Positions 6,592-16,481 of a stretch of DNA of 20,169 nt are shown one piece after another. The stretch's first letter is position 1. Each line of letters starts with the position of its first letter. The translations under genes were made by a program, and so were the position numbers. The notes under the pieces were generated by a model. That model had not been told where the DNA came from, made no database searches, and saw nothing but the letters and a program-made list of their open reading frames with translations. The DNA comes from a virus. The stretch is taken from positions 1,503 to 21,671 of the IMG/VR virus record IMGVR_UViG_3300030098_001199. One strand, given 5' to 3'.

Positions 6592-8757
6592 ATGGCTAGT
6601 AAAAGTGAATACGATACCTTTGACTATCTCAAACCTGCAGATTATCTACCTGGTCTAAAGCAACGTTACGAGGAAATGAACCAAGGGTTCGAGGATGCTG
6701 AACAAGTAGCAAAATTAAATGATCGTCAGCGTGTTGCTAATGCTGAGATCATGGGTAAAGTTATTAATAATGCTGAAAAGTTTTCTAAGAGTGCAGCGAA
6801 AGTATTTAAAAAACAAAGAGATGAGGCTCAGAGAGTATATAAAAATGAAGCTTTTGGTATCCAACAAAAGATTGGTGCAACCCAATCTGATATGGCTGCC
6901 TGGAAAAGAGATAGAGAAGCATTAGGTGAAGACCATTCTACAGCCCAATACTTAGCTTATAAAGCTACCGAAGCTGGTCATGCTGACTTAGCTGCTGAAC
7001 TTCAAAATCTAACTGGATGGAGAGCTCAGATACAAGAGGAGACTTTTGCTAAAAGATGGGCTAATGATTGGGAAGGAAACTTTTGGGATCCTGAAAAAGG
7101 TATTCTATCTAAAAATGAGAATGGTGAATATAATTATAGCATTACTCTTAAAGGAGATGATGGTCAACCTGATAGAGTTGTAAGTTGGGAGAATGCTACA
7201 CAGGCTGAAAAAGGACAGTTAATTGAACACTATAATGTTCAGACTGGATTTAATGGAGTCAGTCATTATCGTAAAGAATTTGCTACAGATACTTTTTGGA
7301 CTAAACATCAAAATAATGTAAATAAAGTACTTGAAGGTGAACGTACAAAAGCATTAGAAGTACAAGCTAAAGAAAGAGTAGACTTCTATAAATCTACTAT
7401 TATTGAATCTGCTAAAACAGGTAATGGAGATTTAGCTAAGACATTATATGAAATAGAAAATAATGAATTAGCTTGGTTTAAAGGAGATAGAGCTAAAGCT
7501 AGAGAATACTTAAAAGGTGTTGTCAAAGAAATGATCATTGATGGAGACATTGATCCATCTGATGCTACATTAGAAGGTTTTACATTTCTCCATAAAGGTA
7601 CCAACACAGAAAAAGGTATAGACTTTTTTAAAGAGTATGAAGATTGGGGTGATATGGTCAGAGATGCCCTTATCACTAAGAAGCAAGAACAGAATAAAGA
7701 AGTTCAAGGATATAATATAAATTTTGTTGAAACTACAAAATCTAAATTAGAAGAAGAAAATCTACCTTTAAATGAACAGACTTTAGCTCAATTAACAGAA
7801 CAATATAGACAAGGTTATTTTGCTAAGTTTGGAGAGTTTCCTGCTACTATACCTCCAGACTTATTAAACATGGTAACGGTTGAAGATGTAGCAGATCAAG
7901 AGATAGTAAGTATTTTAGAAGATAAAAAGTCAAGAGGTTTACCAATTACATACGAAGATTACGCTAATATTGAAGATGATAAGTTAAGAAAAAAATGGTT
8001 TGATTATAGTCAAACAGCAGCAGGTGAAGGTGTAAGTGAAAAAGCAAAAGCCTATAGAGATAAAAGAGTAAATCCATTAGTACAAGAAGTTTTAAATACT
8101 TCATTAGGTCATTATGATCATAAGAATTTAGAACATATTGATATGATAGCAAAGGCTACTGCAAGATTTAATGAATTATATATTGATAAGGTTGATGAGT
8201 ATAAGCCAGGTGATCCAGCTTTAATGACAGATATAATGAAGACACTGGAATCAGATATTAAAGCTTGGACACAATTACCTCCACCAGCTCCAACTGAAAA
8301 AACTTGGGCTAAAGATTTACATAAAGGAAAGACAGCTTTAAATAATGGACTTAAAGAAGGTGTTAGTGCAAGAGAAACACTTTCATCTGATTTACTAGCT
8401 GGTAGTGAGAAGTATTATAAAGAGTTAGAGAAATATGCTAATGATCCAGGTAATAGTTCTATACCATCTTATTATCGTGAAATAGCAAATGATTTGAATT
8501 TAACTGCATGGGAAGTAGCAAATATGCAATACCGTTCTCAAACTGGTAAGGATCTACCTAAACCTGGTCACCAAACACATATAGAATCGTTAAGTCCTAT
8601 AGTACGCTATTGGATGACAACGCACCCTAATGGTAAAAAAGCTCTTAGAGCAAAGGTGAAAGAAAAAAACATGGATTACAATACAGTAGGTGTTACTGAA
8701 GGTGTTGTAACTGAAGAAACTGCACCTGTATTAGACTCCAATTTTTGGAGTAATTAA
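6592..8757 (+). CDS. gp15: Internal virion protein (T7 gp15-like ejection protein)
   Basis: The 721-residue product sits in the T7 gene 15 position and is close to the 747 residues of T7 gp15. It is highly charged and mostly helical. An N-terminal coiled-coil-like region covers about residues 24-115 (YEEMNQGFEDAEQVAKLNDR onward), and long Lys/Glu-rich helices follow. There is no signal peptide or membrane helix. In T7, gp15 forms the periplasmic tunnel with gp16 that carries the genome from tail to cytoplasm. A TGAGGT lies just before the ATG at 6592 and serves as a reasonable ribosome-binding site, overlapping the end of gp14. Only three bases separate the stop from the next ATG. Assignment rests on order, length and composition more than on a short motif. 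Confidence 0.87.
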   Translation: MASKSEYDTFDYLKPADYLPGLKQRYEEMNQGFEDAEQVAKLNDRQRVANAEIMGKVINNAEKFSKSAAKVFKKQRDEAQRVYKNEAFGIQQKIGATQSDMAAWKRDREALGEDHSTAQYLAYKATEAGHADLAAELQNLTGWRAQIQEETFAKRWANDWEGNFWDPEKGILSKNENGEYNYSITLKGDDGQPDRVVSWENATQAEKGQLIEHYNVQTGFNGVSHYRKEFATDTFWTKHQNNVNKVLEGERTKALEVQAKERVDFYKSTIIESAKTGNGDLAKTLYEIENNELAWFKGDRAKAREYLKGVVKEMIIDGDIDPSDATLEGFTFLHKGTNTEKGIDFFKEYEDWGDMVRDALITKKQEQNKEVQGYNINFVETTKSKLEEENLPLNEQTLAQLTEQYRQGYFAKFGEFPATIPPDLLNMVTVEDVADQEIVSILEDKKSRGLPITYEDYANIEDDKLRKKWFDYSQTAAGEGVSEKAKAYRDKRVNPLVQEVLNTSLGHYDHKNLEHIDMIAKATARFNELYIDKVDEYKPGDPALMTDIMKTLESDIKAWTQLPPPAPTEKTWAKDLHKGKTALNNGLKEGVSARETLSSDLLAGSEKYYKELEKYANDPGNSSIPSYYREIANDLNLTAWEVANMQYRSQTGKDLPKPGHQTHIESLSPIVRYWMTTHPNGKKALRAKVKEKNMDYNTVGVTEGVVTEETAPVLDSNFWSN

Positions 8758-8760
8758 ATT

Positions 8761-11700
8761 ATGACAGATAGTTACACACAAAATGATTATGATGCTCAAA
8801 AGTTAACTAGTTCTTTAGCAGAATTAGAAACAACTATATCAGATCAGGAAACAAGAGATGCCGTTTACAATGAAAGAGAGGCACATGCTGAAGCTGTAGA
8901 TGCACAATTCGCTGCTGAACAGGAAGACCCTAGAAATAAAGAACAATGGGGTATAGGTGGAGTTGTCAAAGAACTTCAATCTGCTTTTCTTGGTGGTATT
9001 CAAGATACAGGATCTTCTATTGTCACAGCTCCTGAAAGAGTATTAGATGCTCTTAATGGAGAGATGGCACAAGAGAATGCTGAAGGTAAATATGACACAG
9101 AATGGGATGATTGGTTTACCAATGATGCTAATCCTATTGAAACTAAAACTTGGTGGGGAGGACTTATCAGAAGTGCTACACACTTTGGTACATTAGGTGG
9201 TGCTATTGTAGCTGCAGCTCCAGTATTAGGAGTAGGTGCAGGTGCAGTAGGAGCTGGTAGAGCTGTATCTGCTATTGGTGGTGTAATGACTAACCAATGG
9301 ATGAGAGCCGCTGCAGTCGGTGCTGCTACAGATTTAGTTTCTAAGTACTCACAAGATGCTAATGGTCTCCAAGTATTAAGAGATAGGTTTGGTTTTATAG
9401 ATACACCATTAACAACAAACGATTGGGATCATCCTGCTGTTAAAACATTTAAAAATGTAGTAGAAGGTATGGGTATTGGTACTTTAACTGATGGCTTATT
9501 TATGGTCATGGGTAAAGGTGCTAGAAGAGTTTTACCTGATGGTAGTTCAGTCGATGCTACGGCAGAGGCTGCAGCTAAAGGTCAAGCTAGAAATACAAGT
9601 GTTACTACACAGACTATTGAAAAAGGTCAAAAAGAACTTATAGAATCTGGACCTGAGTTCAGAGGACATAAAAATAAACCCCTTGCTGATTCACAGCAGG
9701 GATCGCCTACATCAACCGAAAATGTGATGGAGGTAAAACAGGCTCAAAAGAGAATTAGAGGTGAATGGGGAGCCGAAGAGGGGTCTCCTGGCTCTGTTAC
9801 TACACCATCTAACCTTGAAGCTGCACCTGCAAGTCGTGGTTTAGATGACAAAGCTTTAGATGATGTCTATAGAGCATTGAAAAGTGATGCTGGATATGCA
9901 GAAAACAGAGCTTTATTAGAAGCTGGTGGTTTAACTTTAAGAGAAACATCTGGAGATGCTATTGAAGCATTCCATAGAACTGGTTTAGGTAGAGAAGCGA
10001 TGGATCAATCCCCTGCTGAGTACCTATCAGAGTTCTATGAGAACGCTATGCCTCATTTTGAAGGTATGCCAGAGGAAATGTTAGAGTTTACTACTAAATA
10101 TGTAGAAGCTGCTGACCTTTTAGTGGGCTCATTATTACGTGAAATACGTGATATGGGTCTAGTTGGTAGGGAAATTGCTGATATTGCCGACCTTGGTGAC
10201 ATTGATGCACCTGCTAAAGCCTTATATGACAAGCTGATTACTACGGTATCGGAGATTAATAGGTCTAAACTAATCCAATCTCCTGAATTTAGGGCTATTG
10301 GAATGGAAAATGCAGCCAATCCAGCAGTAGGTAGACGACTTCAGAAAGAATATGTAGACCAAAACATGAGTGTTAGGGTAGGTGAATCGATAGATGCCTT
10401 CAGATTAGCCTTTCAAATAGCTGGTGAAGACGCTAGTGACGATTTATTTAAAGGTATCTTTGAAGTAGTATCTATGAACAAAGATATACACAACCTAACC
10501 GACTTTGATAACTGGGTAAGAGCAAAATTAAAAGGTGGTGATTTTAATGGTAAGCCTAAGACTGGTGCATTATTAAATGAACTACATAAAGTTATGATTA
10601 ATAGTGTTCTTAGTGGACCTAAAACTCCAGTAAGAGCTATTATGGGTACATCTACAGCAACCTTCTTACGACCACTAGCTCAAGTAGTTGGTGCTGGTAT
10701 GAGGTTACCATTTACAGGTGATGTAGCTACATTAAGAGCTTCTATGGCATCAGTTAATGCTATGAGAGAAGCTATCCCAGAAGCATTTGAAGTATTTAAA
10801 ACTAGATTAAATGCATATTGGGCTGGTGATGTAGCAACAGTTAAGTCACGTTTTATGGAATACAGTAAAGGTGATGAACAATGGGCTGTATATGGTGATT
10901 GGGCTGAAAATAGTGGAAGAGCTACAGATGCTGATAAAGCTATCTATAGAACAGCTAACATGGCTAGAGCTTTAAATGATAATAAGTACTTAACTTATTC
11001 TACTAAAGTGATGGCTGCAACTGATGATACTTTTGGATATATTTTAGCCCGTGCAAGAGCTAAAGAAAAAGCAGTACGTGAAGCATTGGAAGCAAATACA
11101 TCTGGAAAATGGATGGATATTGAACCTAATGTACTACGGGATGCTGAAAATAGATTCATGGGTGAAATTCTAGATGCAGATGGTAACATTAAAGATGCTG
11201 CTACATTGTTTGCAAAACAAGAAGCTACATTAACGAATGATCTTACAGGATTTGCTGAGGGATTAGATAAAGTATTTAAAGAAACCCCATGGGCTAGACC
11301 TTTCTTCTTATTCGCAAGGACGGGAGTTAACGGTCTTGCTTTAACAGCAAAACACACCCCAGGATTAAACTTTCTTGTTAAAGAATTTAATGATATAGCA
11401 CGTGCAACCCCTGATAATTTATCTAGTGTACAACGGTATGGTATTACTAATGCTGAAGACTTAATGAATGCTAAAGCCTTACAACAAGGTAGATTAGCTA
11501 TAGGTGGTTCTGTTATAACAATGGCAGGGATGCACTTCATGAATGGTGGTCTTACAGGTAATGGTCCAACAGATAGACAGAAACGTCAAGTTTGGATGGA
11601 TGCTGGTTATGTACCTAGAAGTATTAATATTGGTGGTGTTTGGGTTAGTTATGATTCATTAGAACCATTTGCTCAAATATTAGCAGGTGTTGCTGATGTT

Positions 11701-12540
11701 GGAGATCATATGGATCTTATGGGTGAAGAATGGACACAGGATCAATTCCAGAAAATATCAATGGTAGTTGCACAGTCAGCTACAAGTAAATCATATTTAA
11801 CTGCTTTACAGTCATTTGTTGATTTATTCTCTGGTAAACCTGGACAACAAAATAGAATGATTGCAGCTATACTAAATAACCAAGTACCATTAGCAGGTCT
11901 ACGGAATGATCTTGGTAAGTTATTTACACCACACATGAAAGAATTAAATTCAGGGTGGTTTGAAGCAATACGAAATAGAAACTTAATGACTGAGAATATC
12001 GCTGGTGAAGGTGCATTACCTATTAAGTATGATATGCTTAATGGTCAACCTGTACGTGAATATGACTTTGTGACTAGAATGTTTAATGTATTCAGTCCTG
12101 TTCAATTAAACCTAGACCAAGGTCCAGGTAGAAAGTTATTATTTGACAGTGGATATGATTTGAAGATGTCAACGTACTACGGTCCTGACGGAACAGATTT
12201 AACAAACAGTCCTCATTTAAGATCTAAATTCCAAAAATATATTGGTGATCAAAACTTAGAATTAGAACTCAATAAATTAGCACAAGATCCTAGAGTGCTT
12301 CGTTCCTTAGCACAAATGAATCGTGATAGGGACACTGGTCATAGAGATATAGATCCAAGAAAAGCTTACATGCACAATATCTTGATTGATAGATTATTCA
12401 AACAAGCACGTAAAAAAGCTTGGGGTTTAATGAAGAATGATCAAGAGATACAAGCATTAATAGAAAAAGAACGTCAAAAGCAAGCGTTAATCAATAGAAG
12501 AAAACAAGAAACATCTGCCCTCCTACAAATGAATAGATAA
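8761..12540 (+). CDS. gp16: Internal virion protein (T7 gp16-like ejection protein), no recognisable transglycosylase domain
   Basis: The 1259-residue product is close to the 1318 of T7 gp16 and follows gp15 as expected. T7 gp16 begins with a lytic transglycosylase domain. Here the first 130 residues are acidic and helical, with no recognisable Glu-Ser or Gly-Leu-Met-Gln motifs of that family. A Gly/Ala-rich hydrophobic stretch at about residues 143-176 ([20 protein letters not shown]) could cross or enter the inner membrane. A low-complexity linker at about 266-350 leads to a long helical C-terminal part with a conserved-looking core ([22 protein letters not shown]). In T7 the protein crosses the inner membrane and powers entry of the first part of the genome. 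A GGAG near 8746 precedes the ATG. The Lys/Arg/Gln-rich tail ends ALLQMNR. Confidence 0.9.
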   Translation: MTDSYTQNDYDAQKLTSSLAELETTISDQETRDAVYNEREAHAEAVDAQFAAEQEDPRNKEQWGIGGVVKELQSAFLGGIQDTGSSIVTAPERVLDALNGEMAQENAEGKYDTEWDDWFTNDANPIETKTWWGGLIRSATHFGTLGGAIVAAAPVLGVGAGAVGAGRAVSAIGGVMTNQWMRAAAVGAATDLVSKYSQDANGLQVLRDRFGFIDTPLTTNDWDHPAVKTFKNVVEGMGIGTLTDGLFMVMGKGARRVLPDGSSVDATAEAAAKGQARNTSVTTQTIEKGQKELIESGPEFRGHKNKPLADSQQGSPTSTENVMEVKQAQKRIRGEWGAEEGSPGSVTTPSNLEAAPASRGLDDKALDDVYRALKSDAGYAENRALLEAGGLTLRETSGDAIEAFHRTGLGREAMDQSPAEYLSEFYENAMPHFEGMPEEMLEFTTKYVEAADLLVGSLLREIRDMGLVGREIADIADLGDIDAPAKALYDKLITTVSEINRSKLIQSPEFRAIGMENAANPAVGRRLQKEYVDQNMSVRVGESIDAFRLAFQIAGEDASDDLFKGIFEVVSMNKDIHNLTDFDNWVRAKLKGGDFNGKPKTGALLNELHKVMINSVLSGPKTPVRAIMGTSTATFLRPLAQVVGAGMRLPFTGDVATLRASMASVNAMREAIPEAFEVFKTRLNAYWAGDVATVKSRFMEYSKGDEQWAVYGDWAENSGRATDADKAIYRTANMARALNDNKYLTYSTKVMAATDDTFGYILARARAKEKAVREALEANTSGKWMDIEPNVLRDAENRFMGEILDADGNIKDAATLFAKQEATLTNDLTGFAEGLDKVFKETPWARPFFLFARTGVNGLALTAKHTPGLNFLVKEFNDIARATPDNLSSVQRYGITNAEDLMNAKALQQGRLAIGGSVITMAGMHFMNGGLTGNGPTDRQKRQVWMDAGYVPRSINIGGVWVSYDSLEPFAQILAGVADVGDHMDLMGEEWTQDQFQKISMVVAQSATSKSYLTALQSFVDLFSGKPGQQNRMIAAILNNQVPLAGLRNDLGKLFTPHMKELNSGWFEAIRNRNLMTENIAGEGALPIKYDMLNGQPVREYDFVTRMFNVFSPVQLNLDQGPGRKLLFDSGYDLKMSTYYGPDGTDLTNSPHLRSKFQKYIGDQNLELELNKLAQDPRVLRSLAQMNRDRDTGHRDIDPRKAYMHNILIDRLFKQARKKAWGLMKNDQEIQALIEKERQKQALINRRKQETSALLQMNR
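9681..9701 (+). other. Hairpin inside the gp16 coding region
   Basis: CCTTGCTG (9681-9688) pairs with CAGCAGGG (9694-9701) around the loop ATTCA: eight pairs including one G-U. It falls in the low-complexity linker of the gp16-like protein, in a stretch with more G and C than its surroundings. A second, weaker pairing GAGCC (9770-9774) with GGCTC (9790-9794) lies nearby. The reading frame is uninterrupted. Whether the structure matters in the RNA is unknown. Confidence 0.4.
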
Positions 12541-12570
12541 CCACCCATACAAACTTAATAACAAAAAATA

Positions 12571-15036
12571 ATGGCCGCAACATATAAAGATTCACCAAGT
12601 GCGGGGGCGGTAAATGGCTCTAATAAAGAGTTTACTTATGACTTCCCCGTCCTACAAACTGAAGACATAAAGGTTGCTCTTAACGGAGTGACACAAGCAA
12701 CAACTAAATATACGGCATTACTTTCTCCTGCTAAAATAACTTTCAATAATACTAGTGTTGATAGTTCAGTTCAAGAAACTGACGGCTCTCCAAAAGCTGG
12801 AGTGAATGTAAGGGTTTATAGAGAAACAACGGTTGGTAAGAATACTGGTGATGAAGATCCTAAAATAGTATTTGCAGCTGGATCTTCTATCCGTGCTGGT
12901 GATTTAAACGCCAATACAGAGCAAGCTCTATTTAGTATTCATGAAATACAAGAGCAACCAATCCAAACTGAACAATTAGCTGATGGTGCAGTTAAGAGTG
13001 CTAAGATAGAAGATGGAACTATCGTCAATGCTGATGTTAATGCGTCAGCTGCTATAGCTGGTACTAAAATTTCACCTGATTTCGGTTCACAGAATATAGC
13101 AACAACGGGTACTGTTAATTCTGTAACTACAACAGAGTTATCAATATTAGATGGTGCTACTGTTAGCACTGCTGAATTGAATATACTTGATGGTGTCACT
13201 TCTACTGCAGCAGAATTAAATTTATTAGATGGTGTTACTGCTACAACTGCAGAGATAAATTATGTTGATGGAGTTACATCAAATATACAAACCCAATTAG
13301 ATGCAAAACAAACCTCTGACGGGGATCTCACAACGCTTGCTGGTATGCAGTCAGGTACTGCATCTATTCTTGCAAGTGGTACGACTCTTACCTCGACTCT
13401 TGCAGAACTTAACCTGTTGGATGGCAAGAGTATTGTCACAGCAGTTAGCGGTAGTTCTACTGACGTACAGTTACCGACTGCAAAAGCCGTTAACGATCAG
13501 ATAGTTAACTTATTAAACGATACTGGTGGTTTTAAACCAATAGATAATGAGGTATCTTTCCCGATTACTAACCCTGATCCTGATGATGGTGCAGGTACTA
13601 TTGTATCTATTGCAGATGCAGGTGGTCTAAAAGTTGCTGATGGTAGTGGATCTGGAGATTATGCTGGTACAGCTGGTAACTCAATTGGAGCTACAACTAC
13701 AGCTGGTGTAGCAGTAACAATTACAGGTATAGATACAACTCTTAGAGGTACAACTATAGCTGCTGGTAAGGGTATGTTGGTACAAACAACAAGTACATTA
13801 AATACATATACCTACCATAGACTAATAGTAGATGAAGCTGGAGTAGCTAATGCTCAGACACTTGTAACTGACTTTAATCAGAGATATCAAGTAGCTGGAA
13901 GTACACCTTCACAACAACCTGACGGTACTGCTTTAGTAGAAGGTGATCTTTGGTTTGATACTGGTGCAGACACCATGAAGGTGTATGACGGATCTAATTA
14001 TGCAGCTGTTACATCAGTTGGAGATTATAAATTATTAACAGTAGTTCCTGATGGAGCTACATCTGGTACACCTGATTATACTAATGTAAGTTTTGACCTA
14101 AGAGATGGAGGTAGTGCAGCAAGTATTACATCCGTTGGACAGCTTCTAGTTAGTGTAAATGGTGTCTTACAGAAACCTAACTCCACTTCTTGGAGTGCTA
14201 GTAATGAAGGTTTCCATTTAGAAGGTAGTAATGGTATTAAATTCTGCACAGCACCAGGTTCAGGAGCTAGTGTATTTGTAACACAAATTGGTACTGCTAC
14301 AGCAGTTAATGTACCTGCTACTAATAGTATAGTTGAAGCAGCAATACAGACAAATCAAGTTAGTGAAGAGAAATTAAAAGTAAGTAATAATCCTACTAAT
14401 GGTTATTTATTATCAGCTCAATCAGGTAATGATGGTGGTTTAACTTGGGTAGCGGCACCTTCGGGTACTACAAATCTAAGTGCTACTGCTAATGGAACAT
14501 CATTAACTGTTGAATCATCTACAGGTACTAACGTAGCTTTACCTGCAGCAACTACATCCGCATGGGGTGTAATGAGTGATGATGATAAGACTAGATTAGA
14601 TGGTATGGCAGATTCTGCTAATAACTATGTACACCCTAACCACTCTGGAGATGTAACATCTTCTGCAGATGGAGCTACAACAATTGCAAATGATGCAGTT
14701 ACAGCAGCTAAGACAGATATATCTATAGTAGCTGGTGATCTAATCTATGGTAACGGTACTGATAGCTGGACACGATTAGCTAAAAGTACAGCTGGTAAAG
14801 TCCTTACAATGAATACAGGTGCTACGGCTCCTGAGTGGGCTGATGCAGCTGGTGGAGGAGCTGTTGGTGGTGGTACTGATAAAATCTTTATAGAGAATGG
14901 TCAGACAGTTACTACTAACTATACTATAGGTACCGAATTTGGTGCAGCATGTAATGCTTTATCTGCAGGACCAATAACAATAAACAATGGAATCACTGTA
15001 ACTATTGATTCTGGAGACAACTGGACAATCGTTTAA
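12571..15036 (+). CDS. gp17: Tail fibre protein with T7 gp17-type N-terminal anchor
   Basis: Residues 1 to about 130 match the T7 tail-fibre anchor domain: an opening around SAGAVNGSNKEFTYDFPVLQ, then KVALNGV, YRETTVGKN, and the signature GSSIRAGDLNANTEQALFS--EIQE. This domain attaches the fibre to the tail. Next comes a stalk with four tandem 13-residue repeats (about 187-238) and a fifth similar unit near residue 279, then phage-fibre modules such as FKPIDNEVSFPITNPDPDDG and GDLWFDTGADTMKVYDG. The C-terminal region includes NHSGDVTSSADG and DLIYGNGTDSWTRLAKS. At 821 residues it far exceeds the 553 of T7 gp17, so the distal part is phage-specific and likely the receptor-contacting portion. 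A 30-base AT-rich gap without a clear Shine-Dalgarno precedes the ATG. Confidence 0.93.
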   Translation: MAATYKDSPSAGAVNGSNKEFTYDFPVLQTEDIKVALNGVTQATTKYTALLSPAKITFNNTSVDSSVQETDGSPKAGVNVRVYRETTVGKNTGDEDPKIVFAAGSSIRAGDLNANTEQALFSIHEIQEQPIQTEQLADGAVKSAKIEDGTIVNADVNASAAIAGTKISPDFGSQNIATTGTVNSVTTTELSILDGATVSTAELNILDGVTSTAAELNLLDGVTATTAEINYVDGVTSNIQTQLDAKQTSDGDLTTLAGMQSGTASILASGTTLTSTLAELNLLDGKSIVTAVSGSSTDVQLPTAKAVNDQIVNLLNDTGGFKPIDNEVSFPITNPDPDDGAGTIVSIADAGGLKVADGSGSGDYAGTAGNSIGATTTAGVAVTITGIDTTLRGTTIAAGKGMLVQTTSTLNTYTYHRLIVDEAGVANAQTLVTDFNQRYQVAGSTPSQQPDGTALVEGDLWFDTGADTMKVYDGSNYAAVTSVGDYKLLTVVPDGATSGTPDYTNVSFDLRDGGSAASITSVGQLLVSVNGVLQKPNSTSWSASNEGFHLEGSNGIKFCTAPGSGASVFVTQIGTATAVNVPATNSIVEAAIQTNQVSEEKLKVSNNPTNGYLLSAQSGNDGGLTWVAAPSGTTNLSATANGTSLTVESSTGTNVALPAATTSAWGVMSDDDKTRLDGMADSANNYVHPNHSGDVTSSADGATTIANDAVTAAKTDISIVAGDLIYGNGTDSWTRLAKSTAGKVLTMNTGATAPEWADAAGGGAVGGGTDKIFIENGQTVTTNYTIGTEFGAACNALSAGPITINNGITVTIDSGDNWTIV
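13129..13284 (+). repeat. Four tandem 39-bp (13-residue) coding repeats in the fibre stalk
   Basis: Each unit has the pattern T-E-L-x-I-L-D-G-V-T plus three variable residues. The glutamates fall at residues 189, 202, 215 and 228, exactly 13 apart, and a dispersed fifth copy has E279. The DNA copies have diverged at synonymous sites, so the array is not a recent duplication. Such repeats are typical of trimeric fibre stalks, where copy number sets length. Confidence 0.85.
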
Positions 15037-15040
15037 AATT

Positions 15041-15688
15041 ATGACAATAACAATTAATGGAAGCGGTACCGTCACAGGAGTCTCTGTAGGCGGCTTACCT
15101 GATGGAATAGTAGATACAGATATGTTGGCTGCTAATGCAGTTACGTCAGCAAAAGCAGCGAATAGTCTTGTTGGTTATGTAAAACTTGCTGACCATGCTT
15201 GGGACTCTGCCGTTTCATCAGTTGATGTAGATAGTTTGGATACATCAACATATAAATATTTTAAACTGTTATGGAATTGTGTTCCAACAGATGACGGTGA
15301 AAAATTATATTTTAGATGGAGAAAAGATTCAACTACTCAGACAGCAGGAACTTATGATTGGAGCATGGGGAGATATTATGGAACCACTAATTACGGCGGT
15401 GAAAACACAGCTAAAGTAGAAATTACAGCCGCTATGGGAGATGATACTAACGAAGGTTTTCAGGGTGAATTTACAATTTATCCGAAAACAAGTGTTGAAA
15501 AAGAGAAGCATGGAAATGCCGTATTTTGGAATGGCATTTACTTTGAGAGTCCTACTTATGCAAGAGGTATTTCTGGTTCTGGTTTTTATGATGGAGGTAC
15601 TACATATTATCCAAATGGATTCACACTTTATATGAGTAGCGGTAATATGGATAGTGGAAATTATTCTTTATATGGAGTGAAAAGATAA
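15041..15688 (+). CDS. Accessory tail-fibre-like structural protein, 215 aa
   Basis: The ATG at 15041 (product MTITINGSGTVTGVSVGGL) is chosen over an upstream TTG because it lies four bases after the fibre stop and gives a typical phage-fibre N-terminus. Residues 1-50 carry a stalk-type module (LPDGIVDTDMLAANAVTSAK) shared in style with the large fibre and the 454-aa fibre. The rest looks like a beta-sandwich: a YKYFKLLWNCVPTDDGEKLYF strand region, several Gly/Tyr-rich strands, and an ending GNMDSGNYSLYGVKR. I associate endings of the SG---G--SLYGIK type with a widespread marine phage fibre-tip domain. It probably forms a distal fibre or receptor-binding knob. Its stop overlaps the next start (TAATG). 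Confidence 0.78.
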   Translation: MTITINGSGTVTGVSVGGLPDGIVDTDMLAANAVTSAKAANSLVGYVKLADHAWDSAVSSVDVDSLDTSTYKYFKLLWNCVPTDDGEKLYFRWRKDSTTQTAGTYDWSMGRYYGTTNYGGENTAKVEITAAMGDDTNEGFQGEFTIYPKTSVEKEKHGNAVFWNGIYFESPTYARGISGSGFYDGGTTYYPNGFTLYMSSGNMDSGNYSLYGVKR

Positions 15689-15918
15689 TGAATAAATTAG
15701 TAAATGGAAAATTAGTTGCTCTTACTTCTGAAGAAAAAACTGCTAGAGCAGCCGAAGAACAAGAGGAAAAAGAATACATAGCTGCAAATGGTTATAAATT
15801 TAAAAGAGCAGCCGAATACCCTACTGTGGTCGATCAGTTGGATTTAATTTACCATTCAGGTATTGATGCCTGGAAAGCAAAAATAAAAGAAACAAAGGAT
15901 AAATACCCTAAACCATGA
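15688..15918 (+). CDS. Probable tail-fibre assembly chaperone, 76 aa
   Basis: The 76-residue product has an N-terminal charged helix rich in Glu, Lys and Ala (SEEKTARAAEEQEEKEYIAA). The C-terminal half is YPTVVDQLDLIYHSGIDAWK, ending IKETKDKYPKP. The order YP---DQLD-IYH, then W, then K-KYPKP matches what I know of small phage tail assembly chaperone proteins found beside fibre genes. Such proteins help fold or trimerise the fibre and are not usually part of the virion. The ATG overlaps the preceding stop, and a GGAGTG lies about eight bases upstream. The position right after a fibre-like gene supports the role. Its last codons overlap the next ATG (ATGA at 15915-15918). Confidence 0.72.
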   Translation: MNKLVNGKLVALTSEEKTARAAEEQEEKEYIAANGYKFKRAAEYPTVVDQLDLIYHSGIDAWKAKIKETKDKYPKP

Positions 15919-16481
15919 GTAAAATAAAATTAAATCACTCAGGAGGTAATGCTGTATCGCTCAACCCTCCTACAGATGCACCAGGTTCTGCTGATGTAGC
16001 TTTTAAATTACCTACAACTGTAGGTAGTGCTAATCAAATATTAAAGAACAAAGGAACAGCAGGGGAGTTAGAATATGCTACAGCAACAGAAAGTTCAGGT
16101 AACTTTGCTATTAATTCTGGTTATGGATCAGTTGCTACAACTTTCGGTGTTCGTGCATGGGCAAACTTCTTAGGGAGTTCAGGAAGTGGAGATGATGTTT
16201 CTGTCACTGTAAATGGAAGTGGTGGTATTACTTCTGTTACTAGAGTTTCTAACAGTCTTTTTCAAGCAAATCTCTCTTTCACGATGCCAGATACTAATTA
16301 TAGTTGGACAGCAACAGCTAAAAGAGATAATAATGTTGATAATGCCTTCACTCTAATTACTTGGTTTCCAGAAAATACAAAATCAACTACTTCTTTTAGA
16401 TTTAGAAGTTTTTATATGGCAGGCAGTGATAATGTTAGTAACCATAATGCAGCTGAAGTAAATTTCATAGTGGTGAGATAA
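15915..16481 (+). CDS. Tail-fibre-like structural protein, 188 aa
   Basis: The product begins MSKIKLNHSGGNAVSLNPP and continues PGSADVAFKLPTTVGSANQI, an N-terminal attachment-like module common in marine phage fibres. A Gly/Ser linker (residues about 88-107) leads to a beta-rich C-terminal domain (FTMPDTNYSWTATAKRDN, then TSFRFRSFYMAG, ending NFIVVR). The N-terminus is parallel to that of the 386-aa protein downstream (K-I/L-K-L/V-N, then G-x-x-x-AV-S/T-L), suggesting both dock at a similar site. There is no enzymatic motif. It starts in an ATGA overlap with the chaperone-like gene and abuts the next ATG without a gap. A minor fibre or receptor-binding protein is the best reading. Confidence 0.72.
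   Translation: MSKIKLNHSGGNAVSLNPPTDAPGSADVAFKLPTTVGSANQILKNKGTAGELEYATATESSGNFAINSGYGSVATTFGVRAWANFLGSSGSGDDVSVTVNGSGGITSVTRVSNSLFQANLSFTMPDTNYSWTATAKRDNNVDNAFTLITWFPENTKSTTSFRFRSFYMAGSDNVSNHNAAEVNFIVVR

Noticed and set aside
10995-11540. 181-aa reverse-strand ORF inside the gp16-like gene
   Set aside because: It is fully antisense to a strong coding region, has no promoter or ribosome-binding site that I can see, and reflects the codon bias of the + strand gene.
15251-15258. TATAAATA, which resembles a T4-type late promoter
   Set aside because: It lies inside a coding region of an AT-rich T7-like phage, which would not use T4-type late sigma factors.
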